Below, piece by piece: positions 9,860 to 18,866 of a stretch of DNA of 64,000 nt (positions are counted from its first letter, which is position 1; the number at the start of each line of letters is the position of its first letter). Where the stretch lies: contig NZ_AXAS01000002.1 of assembly GCF_000472925.1 (NCBI RefSeq), positions 248,001-312,000 on the forward strand, read 5' to 3'. A program made the translations under genes and the position numbers. The notes beneath the pieces were generated by a model. The model searched no databases and was not told where the DNA came from. It was given only the letters and a program-made list of their open reading frames with translations. The DNA comes from Bradyrhizobium sp. Ec3.3 (GTDB taxonomy: Bacteria > Pseudomonadota > Alphaproteobacteria > Rhizobiales > Xanthobacteraceae).

Positions 9860-11773
9860 TTAATGTGCCACCTGCCGGTAGATCGCCGGCAGTGCCGCAG
9901 GCAGCCGGCGGATATTGCCGACGATCGCGTAGCCGCCACGCCCGAACAGGGTCGGAAAATAGGATTGCGCCGTCGCGTCGACCGTGACGCCGAACACGGC
10001 AATGCCGAGCCGGCGCGCCTCCTGCACGGATTTACGGGTGTCCTCGATCGCAAAGCGCCCCTCATAGTGATCGACATCGTTCGGCTTGCCGTCGGTCAGA
10101 ACGAGCAGCAGCTTCTTGCGCTGCGGCTGGCGGGCGAGCCCGGCCGCTGCATGGCGCACCGCCGCGCCAATGCGGGTGTAGTAGCCAGGCTTCAGCGCCC
10201 CGATCCGGCGCTCCACTGCCCCACTCATCGGCTCGCCGAAGGCCTTGATCGTCTCGAGCCGCACCCAGGAGCGCCGGCGCGAGGTGAAGGTCAAAATGCT
10301 GTGGTGATCACCGCAGGCCGAAAGTCCATGCGCGAGTACCAGAAGCGCCTCCTTCTCGACGTCGAGCACGCGGTGACCATCAACCCACGCGTCCGTCGAC
10401 AGCGAGACGTCGACCAGCAGCGTGACGGCGAGATCATGGCCCTGCGGCCGCATCGCCAAATGGACGCGGTCGAGCGCGCCGCTGCCGGCGCGAAGGTCGC
10501 AACGCGCGCGCACCAGCGCGTCGAGATCGAGGTCGTGCCCATCGGCTTGCGCGCGCATCAATTCGTGGCGCGGCCGCAACACCTCGAACCGGCGCCGCAC
10601 CTGGCGGATGTGGCAGCGCATGGTCTCATCCGGCGCCCAGCTCTCGCCGATCTCGGACGCCGCAGCGGCAAGGACGCGGCAATGATCGGGCAGATAAGTT
10701 CCGCTACGATAATCCCACTCGGGATAGGTGAGGTCCGCGTTCAGCCGCGATGCGTCGAGGGCTTCCGGCGGCAGGTCGAGATCGAATTTGAGCCGGGTTG
10801 CGGGCTTGCCGCTGCGGCGGCTGAGCGTGATTTCTTCGAGATCGTCAGCCGCCTTCTGTGCGTCCTCATCCTCGCTGTCATCGGCGGGGCGATCGACATT
10901 GACCATCTCGGCCATTGCGAGGATCTTTTCGAAGCGGTTGAGCACGAAGGGATCTCGGCGGCTCGCATCCTCGTCGCGCTCGCGTACGGCGAAGCGCTTG
11001 CGATCGTCCGCTGGCGCAGGTTCTGCGCCCTGCGCGTGCTCATCGTCGCTTGCGCCCGCGGTCGAGAGCTCGCGCGCCCAGCAATCGCCCCATAGAGGGC
11101 ACGGCAGAATGGAGCGATATCCCGGTGGCGCCTTTGTCGGCAGCGCGCCCGTGCCGGCCATGGCCTTCCACAGTTCGCCTGAAGGTGGCTTGCGCGCGCC
11201 GAGCAAGGCGAGCACGATCTCTTCCATTTCCCGTTCGATGCGCGGCAGTGGCCGGCGCGGACGCGCCAGCGCCGTTGCCGCGGCGAGCTTCGCGTAGTCA
11301 TCAGCCAATCCGGGAAACTGCGTGAGCACCCACACCGCCGTCTCGCTGGCCCGTCGCAGCGTCAAGAGATCGCGCCGCAGCGGATCAACCTCGTCGATCG
11401 CCTCGATCGGCGCGGTCGCGAACCAGGCGGCGAGCCATCGATAGAGCGACACATTCAGCGCGCGGTCCTCGAAAATCGCGATGCTATCAGGCAGAAAGAT
11501 GGTAGCGGCATCACGCCCCGGCTGCTCGAGGCGCTCATCGCCGAGCCCGATGCGCTGACGCCAGCCGAGCCTGTGGCCGGAGCGGCGCGCGCCGGCGCTC
11601 GCGATCTGCACGCCGGCTTCGCCACCGAGCGCGCGGAACATCACGGCGATCCGCGGGCGAACCTCGGCCAGCGAAACCGCATGCTCGGCATGGACCGGAT
11701 AGCTCGCGGTGCCGCCAACCAGGCGATGCCAGGCACGGCCGACCGTCTCTTCCAGCTCGAGGAAGTCGAGCAT
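9860..11773 (-). CDS. norD: NorD, VWA-domain nitric-oxide-reductase activation protein
   Basis: This 637-residue cytoplasmic protein has a C-terminal von Willebrand factor A domain (from about residue 430). Its MIDAS motif is DVSLS within VTLLVDVSLSTDAW, and TDGKPNDVDHYEG follows in the typical NorD position. The N-terminal two thirds are helical and characteristic of NorD/CbbO proteins, which work with a MoxR-type AAA+ ATPase to insert iron or otherwise activate an enzyme. It ends the norEFCBQD run and starts 10 bp after norQ. Loss of norD abolishes NO-reductase activity in denitrifiers studied (family knowledge). Confidence 0.95.
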   Translation of the reverse strand: MLDFLELEETVGRAWHRLVGGTASYPVHAEHAVSLAEVRPRIAVMFRALGGEAGVQIASAGARRSGHRLGWRQRIGLGDERLEQPGRDAATIFLPDSIAIFEDRALNVSLYRWLAAWFATAPIEAIDEVDPLRRDLLTLRRASETAVWVLTQFPGLADDYAKLAAATALARPRRPLPRIEREMEEIVLALLGARKPPSGELWKAMAGTGALPTKAPPGYRSILPCPLWGDCWARELSTAGASDDEHAQGAEPAPADDRKRFAVRERDEDASRRDPFVLNRFEKILAMAEMVNVDRPADDSEDEDAQKAADDLEEITLSRRSGKPATRLKFDLDLPPEALDASRLNADLTYPEWDYRSGTYLPDHCRVLAAAASEIGESWAPDETMRCHIRQVRRRFEVLRPRHELMRAQADGHDLDLDALVRARCDLRAGSGALDRVHLAMRPQGHDLAVTLLVDVSLSTDAWVDGHRVLDVEKEALLVLAHGLSACGDHHSILTFTSRRRSWVRLETIKAFGEPMSGAVERRIGALKPGYYTRIGAAVRHAAAGLARQPQRKKLLLVLTDGKPNDVDHYEGRFAIEDTRKSVQEARRLGIAVFGVTVDATAQSYFPTLFGRGGYAIVGNIRRLPAALPAIYRQVAH

Positions 11774-11783
11774 CGGCCTCCCC

Positions 11784-12596
11784 TCACCCGATCACGGCGC
11801 GCGCGACGTCGAGCAGCGCCGCCTTGACGTCGGTATCATCGGTCAGCGGTTCGATCATACCCGCCAGCACGGCGTCGGCGATCGAGGCCCCGGCCGCAAT
11901 CAGTGTCGCGCAATAGACGACCAGCCGGGTCGAGACGCCCTCCTCCAGGTCGTGGCCCTTCAGTGCCCTCAGGCGAGCGGCAAGCTGAACCAGCGGCCGC
12001 ACGCGATCGGGCGCAAGCCCGCTTTCGACGGAGACCACTGCGATCTCCTGCTCCGCCGGCAGGAAGCCGAACTCGATCGCGACGAAGCGCTGCCGCGTCG
12101 ACGGCTTCAGCGCTTTCAAGAGGGTCTGGTAGCCGGGGTTGTAGGACACCACCAGCATGAAGCTCGCGGGCGCGACAAGCTCTTCACCGGTGCGCTCGAG
12201 CGGCAGGATACGGCGGTCGTCGGTGAGCGGATGCAGGACCACGGTGACGTCGTTGCGCGCTTCCACCACCTCGTCGAGATAACAGATGCCGCCTTCCCTT
12301 ACGGCCCGGGTCAGCGGACCGTCGGTCCACACGGTGTCACCGCCCCTGAGCAGATAACGGCCGGTGAGATCGGCAGCAGTCAGATCGTCATGGCAGGCGA
12401 CGGTGTGAAGCGGCAATCCGAGCCGTGCCGCCATGTGGGCGACGTAGCGTGTCTTGCCGCAGCCGGTCGGACCTTTGAGGAGAACCGGCAGGCGATGACG
12501 CCAGGCGTGCTCGAACAACGCGCATTCGTTGCCGCTTGCGACATAGGCCGGAAGCTCGGGCGCGGGCGCTGGGACGGCATGGAGTGCGGGTTTCAT
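11784..12596 (-). CDS. norQ: NorQ, MoxR-type AAA+ ATPase for nitric-oxide-reductase maturation
   Basis: This 270-residue AAA+ protein has Walker A GPTGCGKT (residues 42-49) and Walker B ICYLDEVVEA, with the sensor region VSYNPGYQ that is diagnostic of NorQ/CbbQ. It couples ATP hydrolysis to NorD-dependent activation of the NorCB enzyme. I set the start at ATG 12596 because GGAGAG lies 6 bases upstream and the protein then has the family's usual length. Longer in-frame extensions would intrude on norB. It lies between norB and norD, as in Rhodopseudomonas and Paracoccus. Confidence 0.95.
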   Translation of the reverse strand: MKPALHAVPAPAPELPAYVASGNECALFEHAWRHRLPVLLKGPTGCGKTRYVAHMAARLGLPLHTVACHDDLTAADLTGRYLLRGGDTVWTDGPLTRAVREGGICYLDEVVEARNDVTVVLHPLTDDRRILPLERTGEELVAPASFMLVVSYNPGYQTLLKALKPSTRQRFVAIEFGFLPAEQEIAVVSVESGLAPDRVRPLVQLAARLRALKGHDLEEGVSTRLVVYCATLIAAGASIADAVLAGMIEPLTDDTDVKAALLDVARAVIG

Positions 12597-12655
12597 GATG
12601 TCTCTCCGGTATTTCCCTGGAAGGGGCGGCCGCGACTGGCGCGGCCGCCATAAGC

Positions 12656-14002
12656 CTATTCGGCGGGTTGCAGTGCACCGGGGATGACCGCCTGCTTCTC
12701 GCGCCCGGGCACCAGCACGGCCCAGACGAACATCACCGCGGAGATCACCACGAACACACCGGAGCCGAGCCGGATCCAGTAGAAGAACGCAAGCTGGTCC
12801 TGCACGTCCATGTAGCTCTGGCCGAGCACGCGCTGGAGATGGACCTGGATCACGCCGGCAAAGGTCAGCGCAAAGGTCATCACCATCATGGCCGTGCACA
12901 TGATCCAGAAGCTTGTCATGCTGAGCCACTGGTTATACGGAGCGCGCTCCTTCAGCTGCGGGATGGCGTAGGCCATCATCGCCAGATTCAGCATCACATA
13001 GGCGCCGAAGAAGGCGAGATGCCCATGCGCCGCGGTCACCTGGGTGCCGTGGGTGTAGTAGTTCACCGAGGACAGCGTGTGCAGGAAGCCCCAGACGCCC
13101 GCACCAAGGAATGCCATCACCGAGCAGCCAACCGACCACAACAGCGCGGCGCGGTTCGGATGCTTGCGTCCGGCTTTCCAGGTCATCTGCACCGTGAAGA
13201 TCACCATGGTGAAGAAAGGCGCGACTTCCAGCGTTGAGAACAGCGAGCCGATCCACTGCCAGTAACCGGGGGCGCCGATCCAGTAGAAGTGGTGGCCGGT
13301 GCCGAGGATGCCGGAGAACAAGGCCAGGCCGATGATAACGTAAAGCCACTTCTCGACGACCTCGCGATCGATGCCGTTGAGCTTGATCATGAGGAAGGCA
13401 AGCACCGAAGCCATGATCAGCTCCCACACGCCCTCGACCCAGAGGTGGACGATGTACCACCAGTACATCTTGTCGACCGCAAGATTGGCCGGGTTGTAGA
13501 AGGCGAACAGGAAGAAGATCGCAACGCCCCACAGGCCGAACAGCAGAATGTTGGTGACCGTGGTCTTGCGTCCCTTCAGTGCCGTCATCGTCACGTTGAA
13601 CAGGAACATCAGGCAGACGACGACGATGCCGACCTTGATGATGAAAGGCTGCTCGAGGAATTCGCGGCCTTCGTGATAGTGGAAGAGATAGCCGACCACC
13701 GCGATGCCGGCGGCACAGAAGAACATCCAGAACTGGATTTTTGCGAGTATCGGGCTGAACAGCTCGGTCTCGGTTTCCTCGGGCAGGAGATAGTAGGTCG
13801 CGCCCATGAAGCCGATCAGCGACCACACGATCAGCGCATTGGTGTGAATCATCCTGACGATGTTGAACGGCAGGACGACGGACAGGGTGTTGGGAAGGAC
13901 ATAGATGGTTCCGGCGACGAGGCCGAACGTGACCTGCGCCAGGAACAGCGTCAGCGCGCCGTAGAAATACAGCATCGCGACTTTCTGGGTCTGATATTTC
14001 AT
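12656..14002 (-). CDS. norB: NorB, cytochrome b subunit of nitric oxide reductase
   Basis: This 448-residue protein has about 12 transmembrane helices and belongs to the heme-copper oxidase superfamily, cNOR type. Diagnostic segments are IHTNALIVWSL near the low-spin heme, HLWVEGVWELIMASVLAFL with the His and Glu ligands of the heme b3/FeB centre, GTGHHFYWIG with the paired FeB histidines, and HGTQVTAAHGHLAFFG. It reduces two NO to N2O using electrons from NorC. There is no quinol-oxidase extension, so this is the cytochrome-c-dependent form. It follows norC by 34 bp. Confidence 0.97.
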   Translation of the reverse strand: MKYQTQKVAMLYFYGALTLFLAQVTFGLVAGTIYVLPNTLSVVLPFNIVRMIHTNALIVWSLIGFMGATYYLLPEETETELFSPILAKIQFWMFFCAAGIAVVGYLFHYHEGREFLEQPFIIKVGIVVVCLMFLFNVTMTALKGRKTTVTNILLFGLWGVAIFFLFAFYNPANLAVDKMYWWYIVHLWVEGVWELIMASVLAFLMIKLNGIDREVVEKWLYVIIGLALFSGILGTGHHFYWIGAPGYWQWIGSLFSTLEVAPFFTMVIFTVQMTWKAGRKHPNRAALLWSVGCSVMAFLGAGVWGFLHTLSSVNYYTHGTQVTAAHGHLAFFGAYVMLNLAMMAYAIPQLKERAPYNQWLSMTSFWIMCTAMMVMTFALTFAGVIQVHLQRVLGQSYMDVQDQLAFFYWIRLGSGVFVVISAVMFVWAVLVPGREKQAVIPGALQPAE

Positions 14003-14036
14003 CTCAGGCTCTCTGTCTTGAGGGATTGTTGAGCGC

Positions 14037-14489
14037 TCAACCGGCCTTGTTCGGCGGCCAATCCTGGCGCTTGATGGTGCTCACCCATTGCAGGAAGTCG
14101 GCGAGATCGTTGAGCTCCTGGTCGGTGAGGTTGAACTGCGGCATCTGCCGGCGGCCCGGCGCGCCGGACGGCTGCGACTGCATCCAGGCTTTCAGCGTCT
14201 CGCGGGCACTGGCGGGATCTTCCTTGCCGCCCCAGCGGTCCCAGACATTGCCGACCTCAGGAGCGAAATAGGCGCCCTCGCCCAGCAGAGTGTGGCAGTT
14301 GATGCAGGAGTTCTTCTCCCAGACGTGCTTGCCGCGGGCGACCGACGACGTCAGCGTGGCTGCGTCCGTCGAGCTCGTGATCATGTAGTAGTGGCTGTGC
14401 GCCGTCAGCCCCAAGAAGATGGCGAAGAAAAAGGCCGATCCGCCGTAGAAGACGTTTCGGGCGGCCGACTTGGTTAGGCGTTCAGCCAT
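14037..14489 (-). CDS. norC: NorC, membrane-anchored cytochrome c subunit of nitric oxide reductase
   Basis: This 150-residue protein has one N-terminal membrane helix (about residues 12-33) and a periplasmic monoheme cytochrome c domain. The heme attachment site is CINCH at residues 62-66, and the distal methionine is likely in RRQMPQF near residue 116. It passes electrons from periplasmic donors to NorB. ATG at 14489 is preferred over an in-frame TTG six bases earlier, because AAGGA then sits at the usual distance. Confidence 0.96.
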   Translation of the reverse strand: MAERLTKSAARNVFYGGSAFFFAIFLGLTAHSHYYMITSSTDAATLTSSVARGKHVWEKNSCINCHTLLGEGAYFAPEVGNVWDRWGGKEDPASARETLKAWMQSQPSGAPGRRQMPQFNLTDQELNDLADFLQWVSTIKRQDWPPNKAG

Positions 14490-14600
14490 TGCCAATCCTT
14501 TCCGGTTTTAAGTCCTGTCGAGAAAAGCGGTGACGATATTTTGCCGATTGGGCGCCGGAGCTCTTTGTTGCGGCGCAATGAGCGCGACGATGCGCAACGA

Positions 14601-14873
14601 TCAGACCAGGGCGACGGCCGCGGAAGCGAGCCAGGCGAACAGCACGAGGATGACGATCCAGGCGTTCATCAGGCCGCGCCACAGCGCCGGCGCGGCGCGC
14701 AAATCGAGATAGTCGAGCACGATCCGGCGGCCCTTGACTGCGGCCAGGGCGAGCAACACGGCGTTGGCAAAGAGTGCGCGCGGCACGAGCCAGGGCACCA
14801 GCACGGTTGCGATCGCAAGGGCGATCAGCACGGCCCAAGTCACATTGAGTCGATTCACGTCGAGACGGTTCAT
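14601..14873 (-). CDS. norF: NorF, small membrane protein (cytochrome oxidase subunit IV-like)
   Basis: This 90-residue protein has three hydrophobic stretches in the layout of NorF and of prokaryotic cytochrome c oxidase subunit IV. It contains GRRIVLDYLDLRAAPALW, a segment conserved in NorF proteins. Its ATG overlaps the norE stop codon by one base, so the two are translationally coupled. NorF is accessory and helps assembly or activity of NorCB under high NO flux (family knowledge). A GTG start one codon upstream is possible. Confidence 0.85.
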   Translation of the reverse strand: MNRLDVNRLNVTWAVLIALAIATVLVPWLVPRALFANAVLLALAAVKGRRIVLDYLDLRAAPALWRGLMNAWIVILVLFAWLASAAVALV

Positions 14874-15448
14874 CACCGCACCAGGTAGACGATGGGGAAC
14901 ATGACGATCCAGACCAGGTCGACCATGTGCCAGAATGCCGTTCCTGTCTCGACGCTCGCAGCTTCCGCACGCCGGCAGACCACGGCGAGGATCACGATGC
15001 CGAGGCCGACATGCAGGAGGTGAAAGCCGGTCAGGAGGAAATACAGCGTGAAGAACGGGCTGGTCTCGAGACCGTTGCCGTGGCCGATCTCCTGCGCATA
15101 CTCCATCAGCTTAATCGCAATGAAGACGCCGCCAAGTGCCATGGCACCGAGCAGCCAACGGCGCGCGATCCGCCTCGTCCCGTTCCGCGCCGCCAGCGTG
15201 CCGCGCGCGGCCGCCCAGCCGCTGGTCACCAGGACCACGGTGTTCATGCCAGCAAGCCCCGAATCGAGCGCCGCCTGCCCGGAGGCGAACAGCGCTGGCT
15301 GCACGAGCCGGGCGATTGCGAAGGCGCCCAGGAACAGCCCGAAGGCAGCGAGCTCGCTGAAAATCAGCACCCAGATCATGGGATCGCCGGGTAGATCCTC
15401 GAGGATGCCCCAGCCACTTCCCTGCTGCTCGTAGTCCGTCGCCGACAT
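14873..15448 (-). CDS. norE: NorE, heme-copper oxidase subunit III-like protein
   Basis: This 191-residue protein has five predicted membrane helices and the subunit III signatures WVLIFSELAAFGLFLGAF and FHLLHVGLGI. In nor clusters this family is named NorE and supports NO-reductase activity without carrying metal. I chose ATG 15448 because GGAGA lies just upstream and longer in-frame versions read through a region with no membrane-protein character. It is the first gene of the operon, and an FNR/NnrR-type box is centred about 64 bp before its start. Confidence 0.92.
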   Translation of the reverse strand: MSATDYEQQGSGWGILEDLPGDPMIWVLIFSELAAFGLFLGAFAIARLVQPALFASGQAALDSGLAGMNTVVLVTSGWAAARGTLAARNGTRRIARRWLLGAMALGGVFIAIKLMEYAQEIGHGNGLETSPFFTLYFLLTGFHLLHVGLGIVILAVVCRRAEAASVETGTAFWHMVDLVWIVMFPIVYLVR

Positions 15449-15505
15449 CTGGTCTCCGCAAGGCGCGATGCCGGGATGCAATATCGCGCAGGAGCGCGTC
15501 GCAAT

Positions 15506-15519
15506 TTGTCGGCGGACAA
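15506..15519. promoter_or_regulatory. norE: FNR/NnrR-type binding site upstream of norE
   Basis: TTGTC-GGCG-GACAA is a perfect 14-bp inverted repeat of the form TTG-N8-CAA, the spacing used by FNR, FixK and NnrR regulators. Its centre (15512.5) is about 64 bp before the norE start codon, so a start site about 41 bp downstream would leave a leader of roughly 23 nt, fitting class II activation. In denitrifying alphaproteobacteria nor genes are activated by NnrR in response to NO, or by FixK at low oxygen. Which one acts here cannot be told from the site. Confidence 0.75.
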
Positions 15520-15621
15520 ACCGGAGGCAGCTTTCGTGCCGTTTGCGCCGTCGCAACCTCCGTGACGGCGGCAGTCGGTAGAGTGACCGTCGAGGTTCCA
15601 TCATTTTCGCGAAGGCCAACC

Positions 15622-15777
15622 ATGAGCGAGGCGCAACTTGGTCTGATGACCGCAACCCCCATCATCATCCTGTTCGCCGCAGCGCTCCGGCGGATGGGCG
15701 TGCTGTCGACGGCGGCGACCGTATCCGCGGTATGTCTGTCGGTCGCGATCGCGGTGGTGCTGTTCACGACGCAGTAG
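15622..15777 (+). CDS. Small two-helix membrane protein, unknown function
   Basis: This 51-residue frame starts MSEAQLGLMTATPIIILF and ends VCLSVAIAVVLFTTQ, giving two hydrophobic segments with a short basic loop (RRMG) between. Third codon positions are strongly GC-biased like real genes in this window, which supports coding. It is divergent from norE and starts about 100 bp from the FNR-type box, so it could share NO or oxygen control, but that is inference. No known family is recognised. Confidence 0.5.
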   Translation: MSEAQLGLMTATPIIILFAAALRRMGVLSTAATVSAVCLSVAIAVVLFTTQ

Positions 15778-15917
15778 AGCGTCGGTTCCTCATCCGGAGG
15801 GGGACAGACCGCACGGGCGCCGGTCTCCACTGCCACCGGATGGTGCCACTCATCCTCCTTGGCTTAGCGCCGCAGCGCGCTAATATTCGTCATCGCTCGC
15901 TACCCGATGAGTCCGCC

Positions 15918-16343
15918 ATGCCTCAGATCATCAATCTTGGCGCATTGCAGCTGACGTTTCTGCAGAGCAAGGACGACACCGGCGGCAGTCTCGATCTGTT
16001 CGAGATGACGCTCCAGCCCAACGCGCGCATGCCGATCCCTCACTATCACGATCGCTGGGACGAAACGATCTACGGCCTGAGCGGCATCTCGACCTGGCGG
16101 ATCGATGGAAAAGACACCGACGTGGCGCCGGGCGAGACCGTGTTCATCAGGCGCGGCGTCGTGCATGGCTTCATCAATCGTTCGGCCCGACCGGCGACCT
16201 GCCTGTGTATCCTCAGCCCAGGTGTACTTGGCCCGCAATACTTCAAGGAAATGGCCGCCCTGCTCTCGGCCGGCACGCCCGATCCGGCAAGAATGAAGGA
16301 AACGATGCTGCGCTACGGCTTGGTTCCGGTGCTGCCATCCTGA
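15918..16343 (+). CDS. Cupin-domain protein
   Basis: This 141-residue single-domain cupin contains PHYHDRWDETIYGLSG, which carries the first cupin motif with two metal-binding histidines and a glutamate. The second motif, PGETVFIRRGVVHGFIN, supplies the last histidine. Such proteins bind a divalent metal and act as small dioxygenases, isomerases or ligand sensors. There is no pathway context beyond the divergent nor operon and a Crp-type regulator downstream, so no reaction is assigned. ATG 15918 fits the start of the conserved fold. Confidence 0.82.
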   Translation: MPQIINLGALQLTFLQSKDDTGGSLDLFEMTLQPNARMPIPHYHDRWDETIYGLSGISTWRIDGKDTDVAPGETVFIRRGVVHGFINRSARPATCLCILSPGVLGPQYFKEMAALLSAGTPDPARMKETMLRYGLVPVLPS

Positions 16344-16657
16344 CGCAAGAGCGCGGCCCATCCTGCTCGGCGAGGACGAGACAGGTCCCCGCAATCGCCC
16401 GTGCTTGATCTCCAGCAACGGCTCTGTTTGGATGAATTCCGTTCGGCACTTCAATTTCGAATAATCTGATTTTTTGGAATCGAAATGTCGTTTGCTGCGT
16501 TGTTGATTGCCTTTGCCTCGACCACTCAGTGGGAACCGCCTCGGGGCTGCCGCACACGTGAAAACGCCCATGCCGGCGCGCGCTGCGTTGACTCAAGCGC
16601 ACTTTCATGGATGCTAGCCACCGTCGTTCCTGGGTTGCTCGTTCACCAAGAGGCATC

Positions 16658-17470
16658 GTGACCGCTCACCGCACCGGCATTGGGAATCGGCTTCTGGCGG
16701 CGCTGCCGCCCGAGGATTTGGCCTTGCTCGCACCCCACTTCCAGAAGGTCTCGTTCGAACCCGATGCCATCCTGGTGCGGTCGGGCGACGAACTCGACCC
16801 GGTTTATTTTCCCCACAGCGGCGCGATCGCCTTCATGCTCGAGATGCCGGACGGGCAAACGGTCGCAACCACGTTGATGGGACGGGAAGGTGCTTTGGCC
16901 TCGTTCTCCGTACTCGGTCCGTCGCATTCATCCGTCACAGCGACTGCACGCCTGGCCGGCACGGCATCGCTGATATCAGCCGCGAAGTTCCGGGCTGCCT
17001 ACGCGCGGAGCGCAGCGATCAGGCATGTCGTGCAAGTCCACGCCCGCGCGCTGTTGTTGCAGCTCCAGCACGTGGCCGCCTGCAACGCGCTGCATCGGGT
17101 GGATGGCCGCATGGCGCGTTGGCTACTGCAACTGCACGACCGCGTTCCCGATGATCATCTTCCCGTGACGCAGGAGGCGCTTGCGCAATTGCTTGGGGTG
17201 CGGCGGACGACCGTGACTCTGACCATGAGCAAGCTTCGCGCTGCGGGCGCCGTCCCGTCCGACCGGCGCGGCTTCGTAGAGATCCACCGGGCGCAGCTGG
17301 AGAGGGCCGCATGCGACTGCTATGGGCTCATGCAGCGCAAGATCGATCAGATGTATTGCCAGGAATTGTCGGCGCCGCAGCCTGCCCTTGCCCCTTTCCG
17401 GGAAGGCTCCGTTGTCGCCTTCGACGAAGCGGGTCCTGAATCCAGAGCCGCTTCGCGCGAGAGAAAGTGA
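16658..17470 (+). CDS. Crp/Fnr-family transcriptional regulator
   Basis: This is a cAMP-receptor-like protein of 270 residues from the preferred GTG at 16658 (AGAGG lies 6 bases upstream); an ATG at 16607 would add 17 residues without a good ribosome site. The N-terminal cyclic-nucleotide-like domain starts GIGNRLLAALPPEDLALLAPH. The C-terminal HTH contains TQEALAQLLGVRRTTVTLTMSKLR. The cysteine cluster needed for an FNR iron-sulfur centre is absent, so it is not a classic oxygen sensor. Its target is unknown, and the nearby nor box is not necessarily its site. Confidence 0.85.
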   Translation: MTAHRTGIGNRLLAALPPEDLALLAPHFQKVSFEPDAILVRSGDELDPVYFPHSGAIAFMLEMPDGQTVATTLMGREGALASFSVLGPSHSSVTATARLAGTASLISAAKFRAAYARSAAIRHVVQVHARALLLQLQHVAACNALHRVDGRMARWLLQLHDRVPDDHLPVTQEALAQLLGVRRTTVTLTMSKLRAAGAVPSDRRGFVEIHRAQLERAACDCYGLMQRKIDQMYCQELSAPQPALAPFREGSVVAFDEAGPESRAASRERK

Positions 17471-17566
17471 AGCCCGTCCTCGATCCGATCAGCCTAACAT
17501 AGCCAACAATGTCGCACGAGCATTGCCCGTTGGTGTGCCCACGACATTGCGCAAACAGACCAAGAT

Positions 17567-17659
17567 GTAGGGTGGGCAAAGCGAAGCGTGCCCACCTCTT
17601 CTGCGCAACGTAGAGAGAAGACGGTGGGCACGGCGCTCGCGCGCCTTTGCCCACCCTAC
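17567..17659. repeat. Palindromic dispersed repeat, possible bidirectional terminator
   Basis: The outer arms GTAGGGTGGGCAAAG (17567-17581) and CTTTGCCCACCCTAC (17645-17659) are exact inverted copies. Nested inside are GTGCCCACC (17588-17596) and GGTGGGCAC (17623-17631). The element fills the space between the convergent Crp-type gene and the gguB gene, so its long hairpin could end transcripts from both sides. Elements of this type are widespread intergenic repeats in Bradyrhizobium genomes (from memory). Confidence 0.8.
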
Positions 17660-17675
17660 GCCACCGTCGAATTGG

Positions 17676-18866
17676 CTACCGCCGCTGGTTGTACACGTCG
17701 ATGCAGACCGCGCCGAGCAGCACCAGGCCCTTGATGACCTGCTGGTAATCGATGCCGATGCCGAGGATGGACATGCCGTTGTTCATCACGCCCATGATCA
17801 TGGCGCCGACCACGGCACCACCGACGCGCCCCACGCCGCCATAGGCCGAGGCGCCGCCGATGAAGCAGGCGGCGATGACGTCGAGCTCGAAGCCAAGGCC
17901 CGCCTTCGGCGTTGCGGTGTTGAGCCGCGCGGCGAAGACGAGGCCGGCGAGTGCGGCCAGCACGCCCATGTTGACGAAGGTGAAGAAGGTCAGCCCCTCG
18001 GTCTTGATGCCTGAAAGCTTTGCGGCCTTGGCATTGCCGCCGACCGCGTAGATCTGCCGCCCGATCACGGTGCGCCGGGTTACGAAGCCATAGAGCGCGA
18101 TCAGCGCGCTCATGATCACCAGCACGTTCGGCAGGCCGCGATAGGTCGCGATCAGATAGGTGAAGTAGAGCACCGCACAGGCCAGCACGACGTTCTTTCC
18201 GAGGAAGAACGCGTAAGGCTCGACCTCGATGCCGTGCGACTGCTCGCGCGAACGGTTCTTCGCGGCAGCATAGACCAGTCCGAGGGCCAACACGGCGCCG
18301 ATCAACATCGAGGTCGGGTGCAGCGTGCCGGCCTCAGGCAGGAACTCCGGAATGAAGCCCGAGGACAATTTCTGGAACGTCGACGGGAACGGTCCGAGCG
18401 ACTGGCCCTGCAACACCGCGAGCGCCAGGCCCTTGAACACGAGCATGCCGGCCAACGTCACGATGAAGGACGGGATCTTGAAATAGGCCACCCAATAGCC
18501 CTGCGCGGCACCGATCGCCGCGCCCAGCAGCAGGCAGGCGATGAAGGCGACCGTGTAGTCGACCTTGTAGCTCACCATCAGCAGCGCGGCCACGGCGCCG
18601 ACGAACCCCGCGACCGAGCCGACCGACAGATCGATATGCCCGGTGACGATCACGAGCAGCATGCCCAGCGCCATGATGACGATGTAGCTGTTCTGCAGCA
18701 CGAGATTGGTGAGATTGAGCGGCTGCAGCAGCGTGCCGCCGGTCATGGCCTGGAAGAACAGCATGATCGCGACCAGCGACATCAGCATGCCGTAGTTGCG
18801 TAAGTTGTTCTTGATGAAGCCCGTGTGCCGGCGCTCTTCAGGCAGCGAAACCGTCTTGTCGGTCAT
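17676..18866 (-). CDS. gguB: Multiple-monosaccharide ABC transporter permease GguB/MmsB
   Basis: This 396-residue inner-membrane permease of the CUT2 (ribose/xylose) family has about 10 hydrophobic segments. It contains the conserved GHIDLSVGSVAGFVGA and GLGFELDVIAACFIGGASAYGG motifs. The central loop of about 45 residues with a basic/acidic stretch is characteristic of GguB/XylH-like proteins. It pairs with GguA (start overlaps the GguA end by 4 bp) and the ChvE-type binding protein to import aldoses such as galactose, glucose, arabinose or xylose. It is the last gene of the run. Confidence 0.93.
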   Translation of the reverse strand: MTDKTVSLPEERRHTGFIKNNLRNYGMLMSLVAIMLFFQAMTGGTLLQPLNLTNLVLQNSYIVIMALGMLLVIVTGHIDLSVGSVAGFVGAVAALLMVSYKVDYTVAFIACLLLGAAIGAAQGYWVAYFKIPSFIVTLAGMLVFKGLALAVLQGQSLGPFPSTFQKLSSGFIPEFLPEAGTLHPTSMLIGAVLALGLVYAAAKNRSREQSHGIEVEPYAFFLGKNVVLACAVLYFTYLIATYRGLPNVLVIMSALIALYGFVTRRTVIGRQIYAVGGNAKAAKLSGIKTEGLTFFTFVNMGVLAALAGLVFAARLNTATPKAGLGFELDVIAACFIGGASAYGGVGRVGGAVVGAMIMGVMNNGMSILGIGIDYQQVIKGLVLLGAVCIDVYNQRR

